Assembly (NCBI GenBank): GCA_009177185.1
Contig: WFMB01000031.1
Coordinates: 16,740-23,097 of the forward strand
DNA length: 6,358 nt
Source: Bacteroidales bacterium
GTDB taxonomy: Bacteria > Bacteroidota > Bacteroidia > Bacteroidales > Bacteroidaceae
Direction of reading: 5' to 3'
In this document: positions 1-5,474 of the stretch, piece by piece
Position numbering within the stretch: position 1 is the first letter of the stretch
How the letters are laid out: each line of letters starts with the position of its first letter
Program-made: the position numbers and the translations under genes
The notes under the pieces: model-generated
Seen by the model: only the letters and a program-made list of their open reading frames with translations
Databases searched by the model: none
What the model was told of the DNA's origin: nothing

Positions 1-1704
1 TTCTCTGCCAGTGTGAATTTTGCGACACAATCGTATGAACGCAATAACCTCACGTCGCTCTACAACCCTACGGCTTATTCGCAAAGTACACGCACCTCAT
101 CGGTCAGCTATTCGCACACATTCCCCAAGATAGGACTCTCAATGTCCAGTTCGTTCAATATCGCACAAAACATGCGAGACTCTACCATTGCACTCACGAT
201 GCCTTCCCTTTCCCTCTCTTTGTCGCGCTTCTATCCATTCAAAAGGAAGCATGCGGCAGGCAAAGAACGATGGTATGAGAAAATCAGCATGAACTACACG
301 GGTAATCTCTCCAACTCCATCACGACCAAAGAGGACAAGCTGATGCACTCCTCGTTGACCAAGGATTGGCGTAACGGCATGAAGCATACGATTCCAGTCT
401 CTGCATCATTCAATCTGCTGAAATACATCAACGTCACACCGTCGCTCAACTATACCGAACGTTGGTACACTAACAAAATTATCCAGTCGTGGAACACAGA
501 ACAGCAAGCGGTCATGCGCGATACCATCTATGGTTTCAACCGTGTGTTTGACTACAATCTCTCCCTCTCTGCCAACACAAAACTCTATGGTATGTACAAA
601 CCTAATCCCAAGGTGTTTGGTCGGAAGCTTGCTATGGTGCGCCACGTGTTCACACCATCAGTCAGTTACAGCTATGCTCCTGACTTTGGCGATGCCAAGT
701 GGGGATATTGGAAAACCTATACAAAGACAGATGAAGAAGGAAACGTCTCTCTCGTTTCTTATTCTCCTTATGCAGGTTCGCTCTATGGACAGCCCTCATC
801 GGGCAAGACAGGTTCCATCAGCATGGACATATCCAACAACATTGAAGCAAAGATTCGCAACAAGGAAGATAGTCTCAAGAAAGTTAGCATCATCGACGAA
901 CTCGGTGCTTCACTCTCCTATAACATGGCAGCCAAACGGCAGCCTTGGTCAAACCTGTCCACCCGCGTTCGTCTGAAATGGGGCAAGACAACATTCAACA
1001 TGAATGCCGTCTTCCAAACCTATGCCTATGAGTTTGACGATAAAGGCAACGTTGTGGTGGGCGACCGAACAGAATGGTCCTATGGACGTTGGGGACGCTT
1101 CCAAGGCATGTCTAAGAATATCTCCTACACCTTCAACAACCAGACGTTCAGACTCCTCCGAAAGCAGATTCGCAACCTCTTCGGTCATCAAAACGAAGAA
1201 AAAGAGAACAGCACTGCATCAGAGAACGAGAATGACACAGACGACTTGGAGACTAACATCGACACTCCCACAAAAAACAAAGGGAAAAAGTCAAGCGAGG
1301 ACACAGGTCTTGATGAAGACGGTTACATGAAATTCAGCCTGCCATGGGCTTTGTCTATTTCCTATGGCATCACAATGGCAGAAGACAGAACCCAAGACAT
1401 CAACATCAAGACAATGCGTTACCCCTACAAGTTCACACAAAATTTGAACTTCTCTGGCAATCTGAAACTCTCCAACAACTGGAACTGCAACTTCGCATCA
1501 GGTTGGGATTTCACCAACCATGAGATATCCCTCACCACAGTGAACATCTCGCGCGACATGCACTGCTTTAACATCTCGTGCGGACTCGTGTTCGGCATCT
1601 ACACCAGCTACCACATTTCCCTGCGCGCCAACGCCAGCACGCTGACCGATGCTCTCAAATATGATAAAAAATCCAGCTATTCCAGTTCCATCCAATGGTA
1701 TTAG
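1..1704 (+). CDS. lptD: LPS-assembly outer-membrane protein LptD, C-terminal part (5'-truncated by window edge)
   Basis: The open frame enters from the left edge, giving 567 residues up to the TAG at 1702-1704; the GTG at 13 is internal, not a start. The protein is rich in Ser, Asn, Tyr and Trp with alternating polar/hydrophobic stretches typical of an outer-membrane beta barrel, and it ends in aromatic residues (QWY), as barrel proteins often do. Several segments match my memory of Bacteroidetes LptD proteins: RHVFTPSVSYSYAPDF (window residues 214-229), FSLPWALSISYG (445-456), and the closing WDFTNHEISLTTVNISRDMHCFN region (about 502-524). In the family, LptD is the barrel that inserts lipopolysaccharide into the outer leaflet. 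A very hydrophilic stretch (about residues 396-441, bases 1186-1323) interrupts the barrel pattern and is probably an exposed loop. The N-terminal periplasmic OstA-like part lies outside the window. ruvX follows after 19 bases. Family assignment is fairly secure; the exact role is inferred. Confidence 0.85.
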   Translation, partial: FSASVNFATQSYERNNLTSLYNPTAYSQSTRTSSVSYSHTFPKIGLSMSSSFNIAQNMRDSTIALTMPSLSLSLSRFYPFKRKHAAGKERWYEKISMNYTGNLSNSITTKEDKLMHSSLTKDWRNGMKHTIPVSASFNLLKYINVTPSLNYTERWYTNKIIQSWNTEQQAVMRDTIYGFNRVFDYNLSLSANTKLYGMYKPNPKVFGRKLAMVRHVFTPSVSYSYAPDFGDAKWGYWKTYTKTDEEGNVSLVSYSPYAGSLYGQPSSGKTGSISMDISNNIEAKIRNKEDSLKKVSIIDELGASLSYNMAAKRQPWSNLSTRVRLKWGKTTFNMNAVFQTYAYEFDDKGNVVVGDRTEWSYGRWGRFQGMSKNISYTFNNQTFRLLRKQIRNLFGHQNEEKENSTASENENDTDDLETNIDTPTKNKGKKSSEDTGLDEDGYMKFSLPWALSISYGITMAEDRTQDINIKTMRYPYKFTQNLNFSGNLKLSNNWNCNFASGWDFTNHEISLTTVNISRDMHCFNISCGLVFGIYTSYHISLRANASTLTDALKYDKKSSYSSSIQWY

Positions 1705-1723
1705 GAAATTGAACAACAAGAAT

Positions 1724-2152
1724 ATGTCAAGAATACTCGCCATAGATTACGGACAGAAACGCACAGGCATTGCCGTGACCGACACGCTACAAATGATAGC
1801 TAATGGACTTGCCACCATCGAGACACGAGAACTGGAGAAGTTCCTCACCGACTATATGGCGAAAGAAGACGTGTCCGTCATCGTGATGGGCAAACCCACT
1901 CAGATGAACGGCGAGAACAGCAAGAACATGAAACGCATCGAGCCTTTCTTCAACCGATTGAAGAAGCTCTTCCCGAACAAGGAAATAGTCTATTACGACG
2001 AACGTTTTACTTCCGTGTTGGCTCACCAAGTTATGCTTCAAAGCGGCATCCACAAAAAAGCACGGCAAGACAAAGCACTCGTCGATAAAATCAGTGCAAC
2101 CATCATCCTCGAAGACTACCTGCAAAGCAGAATAGGACAAGGAAATTGGTAA
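1724..2152 (+). CDS. ruvX: RuvX/YqgF-family Holliday junction resolvase-like nuclease
   Basis: 142 residues, the usual size for YqgF/RuvX. The RNase H-like fold signature is complete: the N-terminal strand ILAIDYGQKRTGIAVTD carries the first acidic residue (D8), VMGKPTQMNGENS (54-66) is the family's central glycine-rich motif, YYDERFTS (90-97) supplies E93, and DKALVDKISATIILEDYL (116-133) supplies the C-terminal Asp (D121). The family is linked to 5' processing of 16S pre-rRNA and, in some species, to Holliday junction cleavage; which applies here cannot be told from sequence. The ATG at 1724 is preferred over an in-frame ATG at 1649 because the latter would add 25 residues overlapping lptD and missing from the family. 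No Shine-Dalgarno is visible, only A-rich sequence, normal for Bacteroidetes. It lies 19 bases after lptD and 40 before def, so co-transcription is likely. Confidence 0.95.
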   Translation: MSRILAIDYGQKRTGIAVTDTLQMIANGLATIETRELEKFLTDYMAKEDVSVIVMGKPTQMNGENSKNMKRIEPFFNRLKKLFPNKEIVYYDERFTSVLAHQVMLQSGIHKKARQDKALVDKISATIILEDYLQSRIGQGNW

Positions 2153-2192
2153 CTCCAATCACAAACAGAAACTTATTCAATCGTAAACAAAA

Positions 2193-2753
2193 ATGATACT
2201 ACCCATGTACATATTCGGTCAGCCTGTACTCCGCAAGACTGCCGAGGAAATTGACTTCGAGTCCTACCCCAACCTTCAAGAACTCATCAACAATATGTTT
2301 GAAACCCTCCGTCGCTCCGAAGGCGTGGGCTTGGCAGCCCCACAAGTAGGTTTGCCCATCCGCCTCTTCATCATCGACCTCGATGTTATCTCCGACGACG
2401 AACCACAATACAAGGGTTATCTGCACGCGTTCATCAATCCAGAAATCATCGAGGAGAGCGACGAGGAAGTATCCATGTCAGAAGGCTGCCTATCCATCCC
2501 TGGCATCAACGAGAGTGTGAAGCGTCCTGCCAAGATTCTCGTCAACTATATCGACGAGAACGGTGAGGAACAAGAGCGTTGGATTGAAGGCTACGAGGCA
2601 CGCGTATTCCAACACGAGTACGACCACCTTGACGGTAAGATGTTCGTCGATCGCCTATCCCCCTTCCGCAAACAGCTGATTAAGTCTAAGCTCATTGCTA
2701 TGACCAAAGGCAAGTTTTCCGCACACTACAAGTGCAAGCCCAACAGAGGATAA
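2193..2753 (+). CDS. def: Peptide deformylase
   Basis: 186 residues, full length. It removes the formyl group from the N-terminal methionine of new proteins in the cytoplasm, using a metal ion (usually Fe2+). All three family motifs are intact: motif 1 GVGLAAPQVG (44-53), motif 2 EGCLS (97-101) with the metal-binding Cys99, and motif 3 QHEYDHLDG (140-148) with metal ligands His141 and His145 and catalytic Glu142. The start MILPMYIFGQPVLRK matches the usual Bacteroidales N-terminus; the next ATG (2205) would remove four residues and is less likely. The C-terminal tail after motif 3 is of ordinary length. It lies 40 bases after ruvX and 31 before the TPR gene; no Bacteroidetes promoter is seen in either gap, so it is probably transcribed from further upstream. 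Confidence 0.98.
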   Translation: MILPMYIFGQPVLRKTAEEIDFESYPNLQELINNMFETLRRSEGVGLAAPQVGLPIRLFIIDLDVISDDEPQYKGYLHAFINPEIIEESDEEVSMSEGCLSIPGINESVKRPAKILVNYIDENGEEQERWIEGYEARVFQHEYDHLDGKMFVDRLSPFRKQLIKSKLIAMTKGKFSAHYKCKPNRG

Positions 2754-2784
2754 ACGATAAGTAGTAATTGATAGTTGCAAGTAG

Positions 2785-4365
2785 ATGGACAAAGTGCATC
2801 GTCTCATAGCATCCCTTGCGCTGCTGTTCACCATGGTCGTGTGCCAAGCACAAATCAACACCGACCGCATGATGAACATTGCTCGCAATGCGCTGTCCTT
2901 TGATGACTATGTGCTGTCCATCAGCTACTTCAACATCGTCATCAACTACAAGCCATACCTCTATGAACCCTACTTCTACCGAGGCGTAGCCAAGTTCTAT
3001 CTTGACGATTACTCGGGCACCATCCTTGACTGCACCGAGGCTATTCACCGCAATCCCTACTTCCCCAGCAGTTATGAGCTACGTGGTTTAGCCCACATCA
3101 ATCTCGACCAGTTCGATGCAGCAGCAGCCGACTATAAGATTGCCACAGAAATGTCCACCGAGAACCGTTCCTTGTGGCATAACCTCACCCTGTGCTACAT
3201 GGAGCTTGACAGCCTCGACCGTGCCGACAGCGTAGCTAACATCATCATCAAGAAATGGTCTCGATACGCCGACGGCTACAACCTCAAGGCGCAAGTCCAG
3301 TTACAGAAGAAAGACACCCTTGCAGCTGAGGCTCTTATTGACCGTGCGCTCGATGCCGACAAATACAACATCAACGCCCTCAACGCCAAGGGCGGCATTC
3401 TGATGAGCCATGAAAGCTATGCTGAAGCCATCGACCACTACAACGAGTCCCTGCGCATCAATCCCAAGCAAGCTGGCATCCTCATCAACCGCGCTCTCTG
3501 CCACTATCACCTCGATCGCTATCGCGATGCCATGACCGACTACGACCAAGCCCTTACGCTCGAACCAAGCAACTTCGTCGGACACTACAACCGCGGACTC
3601 CTCCGTGCCAATGTGGGTGAGGACAACCTCGCCATTGAAGACTTCAACTTCATCCTCTCCATCGACCCCGACGACATGATGGCGACCTTCAACCGCGCCA
3701 CCTTACTGGAGAACATCGGTGATTATCAGGGAGCTATCCGCGACTACACCACTGTCATCCAAGAGTTCCCCAAATTTCTCTATGGCTACGAACGCCGTGC
3801 CGCAGCACGCCACAAGATAGGCGACATTGCAGGTGCCAACCGAGACGAAACCCACCTGCTCAAAGAGCAAATTGCCCAACGCTACGGCTACTCCACCCCA
3901 ACGTCACGGCAGCAGAACAAGACCCGAAAGAAATCGCAAGTCAACCTCAACGACTACCAAAAACTCGTCGAAGAAGACAACACGCAAGAGAAGGTTTATG
4001 AAAGCGAGTATCGCGGCAAGGTACAGAACAAGGACCAAGAAGCTACCCTCCTGCAACCCAGTGCCAACACATATAATATATATAAAGAGGCTGGTCAAAC
4101 CGACATCCTCACCACCTTTGAGCAGGCATACCAGCAAGCCCAATCCGGCAACATCAACGATGCCATCGCTGGCTTCACCCGTGTCATAGAACAGCACAAC
4201 CACTTCGCCGAAGCCTACTTCAACCGCGGTCTTCTCCAACTCCTGCTCGACAACACTCCCCTTGCCATCTCCGACCTCTCCAAAGCCGGTGAACTTGGCA
4301 TCTATCAGGCATACAACATTATCAAGAAGAACCAAAACAAGATAAATGAAAAGAAGAAGCAATGA
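2785..4365 (+). CDS. Secreted tetratricopeptide-repeat protein
   Basis: 526 residues. The N-terminus is a signal peptide: basic MDKVHR, hydrophobic core LIASLALLFTMVV, then CQA with likely signal peptidase I cleavage after Ala22. Cys20 sits near the end of the core, but MVVC is a poor lipobox, so a lipoprotein is less likely. After it come about ten tetratricopeptide repeats in a steady 34-residue phase (roughly 28-360). The pattern W/Y-x-x-(R/K/A)-G/A ... Y-x-x-A-I-x-D-Y is clear, for example at 95-128, 197-230, 231-264, 265-298 and 299-332. A polar linker (about 365-440) follows, then two more repeats (about 443-509) and a Lys-rich tail. TPRs are protein-binding scaffolds; the partner is unknown and is presumably in the periplasm. 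The linker contains an AT-rich patch with ATA codons unlike the rest of the gene. Its neighbours (ruvX-def upstream, thrS downstream) match a recurrent Bacteroidales order, recalled from memory. The A-rich end of the gene forms the left arm of the terminator. Confidence 0.92.
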   Translation: MDKVHRLIASLALLFTMVVCQAQINTDRMMNIARNALSFDDYVLSISYFNIVINYKPYLYEPYFYRGVAKFYLDDYSGTILDCTEAIHRNPYFPSSYELRGLAHINLDQFDAAAADYKIATEMSTENRSLWHNLTLCYMELDSLDRADSVANIIIKKWSRYADGYNLKAQVQLQKKDTLAAEALIDRALDADKYNINALNAKGGILMSHESYAEAIDHYNESLRINPKQAGILINRALCHYHLDRYRDAMTDYDQALTLEPSNFVGHYNRGLLRANVGEDNLAIEDFNFILSIDPDDMMATFNRATLLENIGDYQGAIRDYTTVIQEFPKFLYGYERRAAARHKIGDIAGANRDETHLLKEQIAQRYGYSTPTSRQQNKTRKKSQVNLNDYQKLVEEDNTQEKVYESEYRGKVQNKDQEATLLQPSANTYNIYKEAGQTDILTTFEQAYQQAQSGNINDAIAGFTRVIEQHNHFAEAYFNRGLLQLLLDNTPLAISDLSKAGELGIYQAYNIIKKNQNKINEKKKQ

Positions 4366-4396
4366 ACCGTCCGTGTTCATTGCTTCTTTCTTTGTT
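4354..4396 (+). terminator. Rho-independent terminator overlapping the TPR stop codon
   Basis: A perfect 14-bp stem: AAGAAGCAATGAAC (4354-4367) pairs with GTTCATTGCTTCTT (4375-4388) around a 7-base loop, followed by a T-rich run (TTCTTTGTTT region). The TGA stop codon (4363-4365) lies inside the left arm. The sequence before the left arm is A-rich, so on the - strand the same stem is followed by T-rich sequence; the hairpin could also end transcription coming from the M56 relic side. It probably closes the lptD-ruvX-def-TPR unit. Confidence 0.85.
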
Positions 4397-4446
4397 TACA
4401 GAGGACTACGTAAAAGCTTCACAGCTGCACGCGGTCCTCATTTCGT

Positions 4447-4740
4447 TCATACAGTTTTATCAATTCCATTCAGTTGTTCATTCTTACCATTCTGTACAAC
4501 CTCCACCTGTTTAGATGTAGCAAATGCACAGAGTGCCAACAGTGCCAGCGGAAGAATGTACAACACTTTGCAGCGCATCCCTGGGATTGTTCTCTTCTTA
4601 TTCATCATCATACGTAATTTGATTAGATTGTTATTAGATTGAAAGGCATAACGGTCCGCTTCATATTCGTGGATTTCCCTCAAACTTGTGCCAAGCAGAT
4701 AGGCAATAAGATTCCACCGCAGAACCGATGTCCCCGACAT
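4447..4740 (-). pseudogene. Relic of a BlaR1/MecR1-type M56 metallopeptidase gene, truncated and internally deleted
   Basis: The - strand frame reads without stops from an ATG at 4740 to TGA at 4447-4449 (97 residues; the open frame extends to 4860 but nothing is recognisable there). From about 4719 it resembles Bacteroidetes M56 peptidases: WNLIAYLLGTSLREIHEYEADR is the segment after the HExxH helix, with the HEYEAD Glu that normally completes the zinc site, and KLRMMMNKKRTIPG followed by hydrophobic VLYILPLALLALCAFAT is the region leading into the last membrane helix. The upstream membrane helices and the HExxH motif are missing. The roughly 30 residues that usually separate HEYEAD from the KLR/KKR-MM motif are also absent, and only about 20 residues follow the helix where full proteins carry a periplasmic sensor part. 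No BlaI-like repressor gene and no - strand promoter are visible. Intact family members sense cell-wall antibiotics or stress and cleave a repressor; this copy cannot do so. A small membrane peptide in use remains possible but unlikely. Confidence 0.75.
4622..4641. repeat. Short tandem repeat (9-bp core, 11-bp period) inside the M56 relic
   Basis: ATTAGATTG occurs at 4622-4630 and again at 4633-4641. On the - strand it encodes the Q-S-N-N-N-L-I run just beside the place where the relic appears to have lost about 30 residues. The period is not a multiple of three, so a duplication here would shift the frame; it may be part of the decay history. Confidence 0.8.
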
Positions 4741-4791
4741 CGACTCGTCGGAGTCCCCGACATCGGTGAATCGGAGTCGGGGACTCCGATT
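4725..4791. repeat. Cluster of three palindromic GC-rich repeat units
   Basis: Three related units of about 19 bp lie within 67 bases. Unit 1 (4725-4743) forms CGATGTC / GACATCG (4726-4732 with 4736-4742) around CCC. Unit 2 (4748-4766) reads TCGGAGTCCCCGACATCGG. Unit 3 (4769-4791) forms a perfect 10-bp stem AATCGGAGTC / GACTCCGATT around GGG and is close to the reverse complement of unit 2. GTCCCCGAC is shared by units 1 and 2 and appears inverted as GTCGGGGAC in unit 3. Alternative pairings exist between units: 4725-4732 with 4759-4766, and 4748-4758 with 4779-4789. The cluster is more GC-rich than its surroundings and resembles REP-like dispersed repeats. It lies upstream of the HU promoter and at the broken edge of the M56 relic. 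Confidence 0.85.
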
Positions 4792-4826
4792 TTGAAGTGA
4801 TAAGGAGGGAACTTGAACGAAGAGTG

Positions 4827-4857
4827 TTGGAAATGTCAATTCTTTTTCATACCTTTG
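4827..4857 (+). promoter_or_regulatory. Bacteroidetes-type promoter for the HU-family gene
   Basis: TTG at 4827-4829 as the -33 element, a 20-base spacer, and TACCTTTG at 4850-4857 matching the -7 consensus TAnnTTTG of the Bacteroidetes housekeeping sigma factor. Transcription would start a few bases downstream, leaving a leader of roughly 35-40 bases before the ATG at 4902. Confidence 0.85.
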
Positions 4858-4901
4858 CAACGAAATACAGATTGTTTAACCTCTTACAACCTATTTGAAC
4901 C

Positions 4902-5312
4902 ATGGCTATACCATACCGAAAAATGAAAAAGAAAATCATCACCCCCGACCAGAACGTCCGCGAGGCATGGGTGATGCAGCAAGTGAGTTACGACCCCATT
5001 CCGTTTGAGGCATTCGTAAAAGAGTGCGTGATGTCGCAGGGCGTGTCGTCTGCACAGGTGAGGGGCATCGCCGATGCCATGTCGAACCGTTTGCGCCACT
5101 ATTTAGAGATTGGGCACAGCGTGCAGATTGAAGGTATCGGAACACTCAAGCCCGTGTTCAATGCGCACAGCGCAGACACCCCAGAAGGGCTGGGCGGCGA
5201 CAAAGTACACAAGGTCAAGGTGCAGTTCTATCCCCACAAAGAGTTTCAGGAGGTGCTGAAAAAGATTGACGTGGTGGATCTTGACACGCTGGATGCACCG
5301 ACAGAGGAATAA
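4902..5312 (+). CDS. HU-family DNA-binding protein (HU-HIG type)
   Basis: 136 residues. The N-terminus MAIPYRKMKKKI matches the MA(V/I)PYKK-type start of the Bacteroidetes HU-HIG proteins, a branch of the HU/IHF fold. The body follows the HU plan: helices at about 34-70 (FEAFVKECVMSQGVSSAQVRGIADAMSNRLRHYLEIG), the turn HSVQIEGIGTLKPVF (72-86) equivalent to the HU strand-turn with its Gly-x-Gly-x-(F/L) pattern, a basic stretch in the DNA-binding arm region (about 87-108), and a closing helix. The tail is acidic (DLDTLDAPTEE). Such proteins bind and bend DNA and are thought to shape the nucleoid; target specificity is unknown. The gene has its own promoter and a weak terminator, so it is probably a single-gene unit inserted between the TPR gene and thrS. 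No Shine-Dalgarno is seen. The family is secure; the physiological role is not. Confidence 0.92.
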   Translation: MAIPYRKMKKKIITPDQNVREAWVMQQVSYDPIPFEAFVKECVMSQGVSSAQVRGIADAMSNRLRHYLEIGHSVQIEGIGTLKPVFNAHSADTPEGLGGDKVHKVKVQFYPHKEFQEVLKKIDVVDLDTLDAPTEE

Positions 5313-5323
5313 GTATCAAAACG

Positions 5324-5365
5324 ATGACGCGCAAACAGAAAAAGCGTCATTGACACACGTTTTTT
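5324..5365 (+). terminator. Possible terminator after the HU-family gene
   Basis: ATGACGC (5324-5330) pairs with GCGTCAT (5344-5350) across a 13-base loop, 11 bases after the stop codon. The run of six T (5360-5365) starts 9 bases past the stem, further than in a classic terminator, so termination may be weak or may need help. Confidence 0.5.
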
Positions 5366-5374
5366 GTAGGAAGT

Positions 5375-5407
5375 TTGTGTGCGAATGGATTTTTAGTGCT
5401 ACATTTG
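5375..5407 (+). promoter_or_regulatory. thrS: Bacteroidetes-type promoter for thrS
   Basis: TACATTTG at 5400-5407 matches the -7 consensus TAnnTTTG. The best -33 candidate is the TTG at 5375-5377, with a 22-base spacer, slightly longer than usual. A start a few bases after 5407 would give a leader of about 60 bases before the thrS ATG. A promoter at this point fits the terminator-like hairpin between the HU gene and thrS. Confidence 0.7.
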
Positions 5408-5423
5408 CAAGACTTTGTGTGCT

Positions 5424-5440
5424 TGACACTTGATGTGTCA
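5424..5440 (+). promoter_or_regulatory. Small hairpin in the thrS leader
   Basis: TGACAC (5424-5429) pairs with GTGTCA (5435-5440) around TTGAT. It falls in the predicted untranslated leader of thrS, 34 bases before the start codon. Some bacteria control thrS through leader structure that resembles tRNA, but six base pairs are too few to claim that here. No T-box consensus is present. Confidence 0.35.
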
Positions 5441-5474
5441 TGCGCGTGTGTGTGATACTATAATATAATAAGAT

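Noticed and set aside
1649..1723. Longer ruvX reading from an upstream in-frame ATG
   Set aside because: It would add 25 residues overlapping the lptD end and not found in the family; MSRILAIDYG is the standard RuvX N-terminus.
2146..2160. ATTGG / CCAAT inverted repeat over the ruvX stop codon
   Set aside because: Five base pairs without a T-run, and def follows closely; not a credible terminator.
3904..4380. 158-residue open frame on the - strand opposite the TPR gene
   Set aside because: Antisense shadow of a clearly coding gene; its hydrophobic Val/Leu-rich sequence comes from the reverse complement of Asp/Glu/Asn/Lys codons. No family resemblance.
4401..4439. GAGGAC / GTCCTC inverted repeat between the terminator and the M56 relic
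   Set aside because: Only six base pairs with a 27-base loop and no T-run; too weak to call a functional element.
4801..4815. Perfect Shine-Dalgarno-like AAGGAGGG (4802-4809) followed by a TTG at 4813
   Set aside because: The frame from the TTG has no recognisable protein, spans the HU promoter and overlaps the HU gene out of frame; Bacteroidetes rarely depend on such sites. Probably chance.
5457..5472. TATAAT-like sequence just before thrS
   Set aside because: It resembles an E. coli -10 box, but this lineage uses TAnnTTTG. It is better read as an unstructured translation start region.
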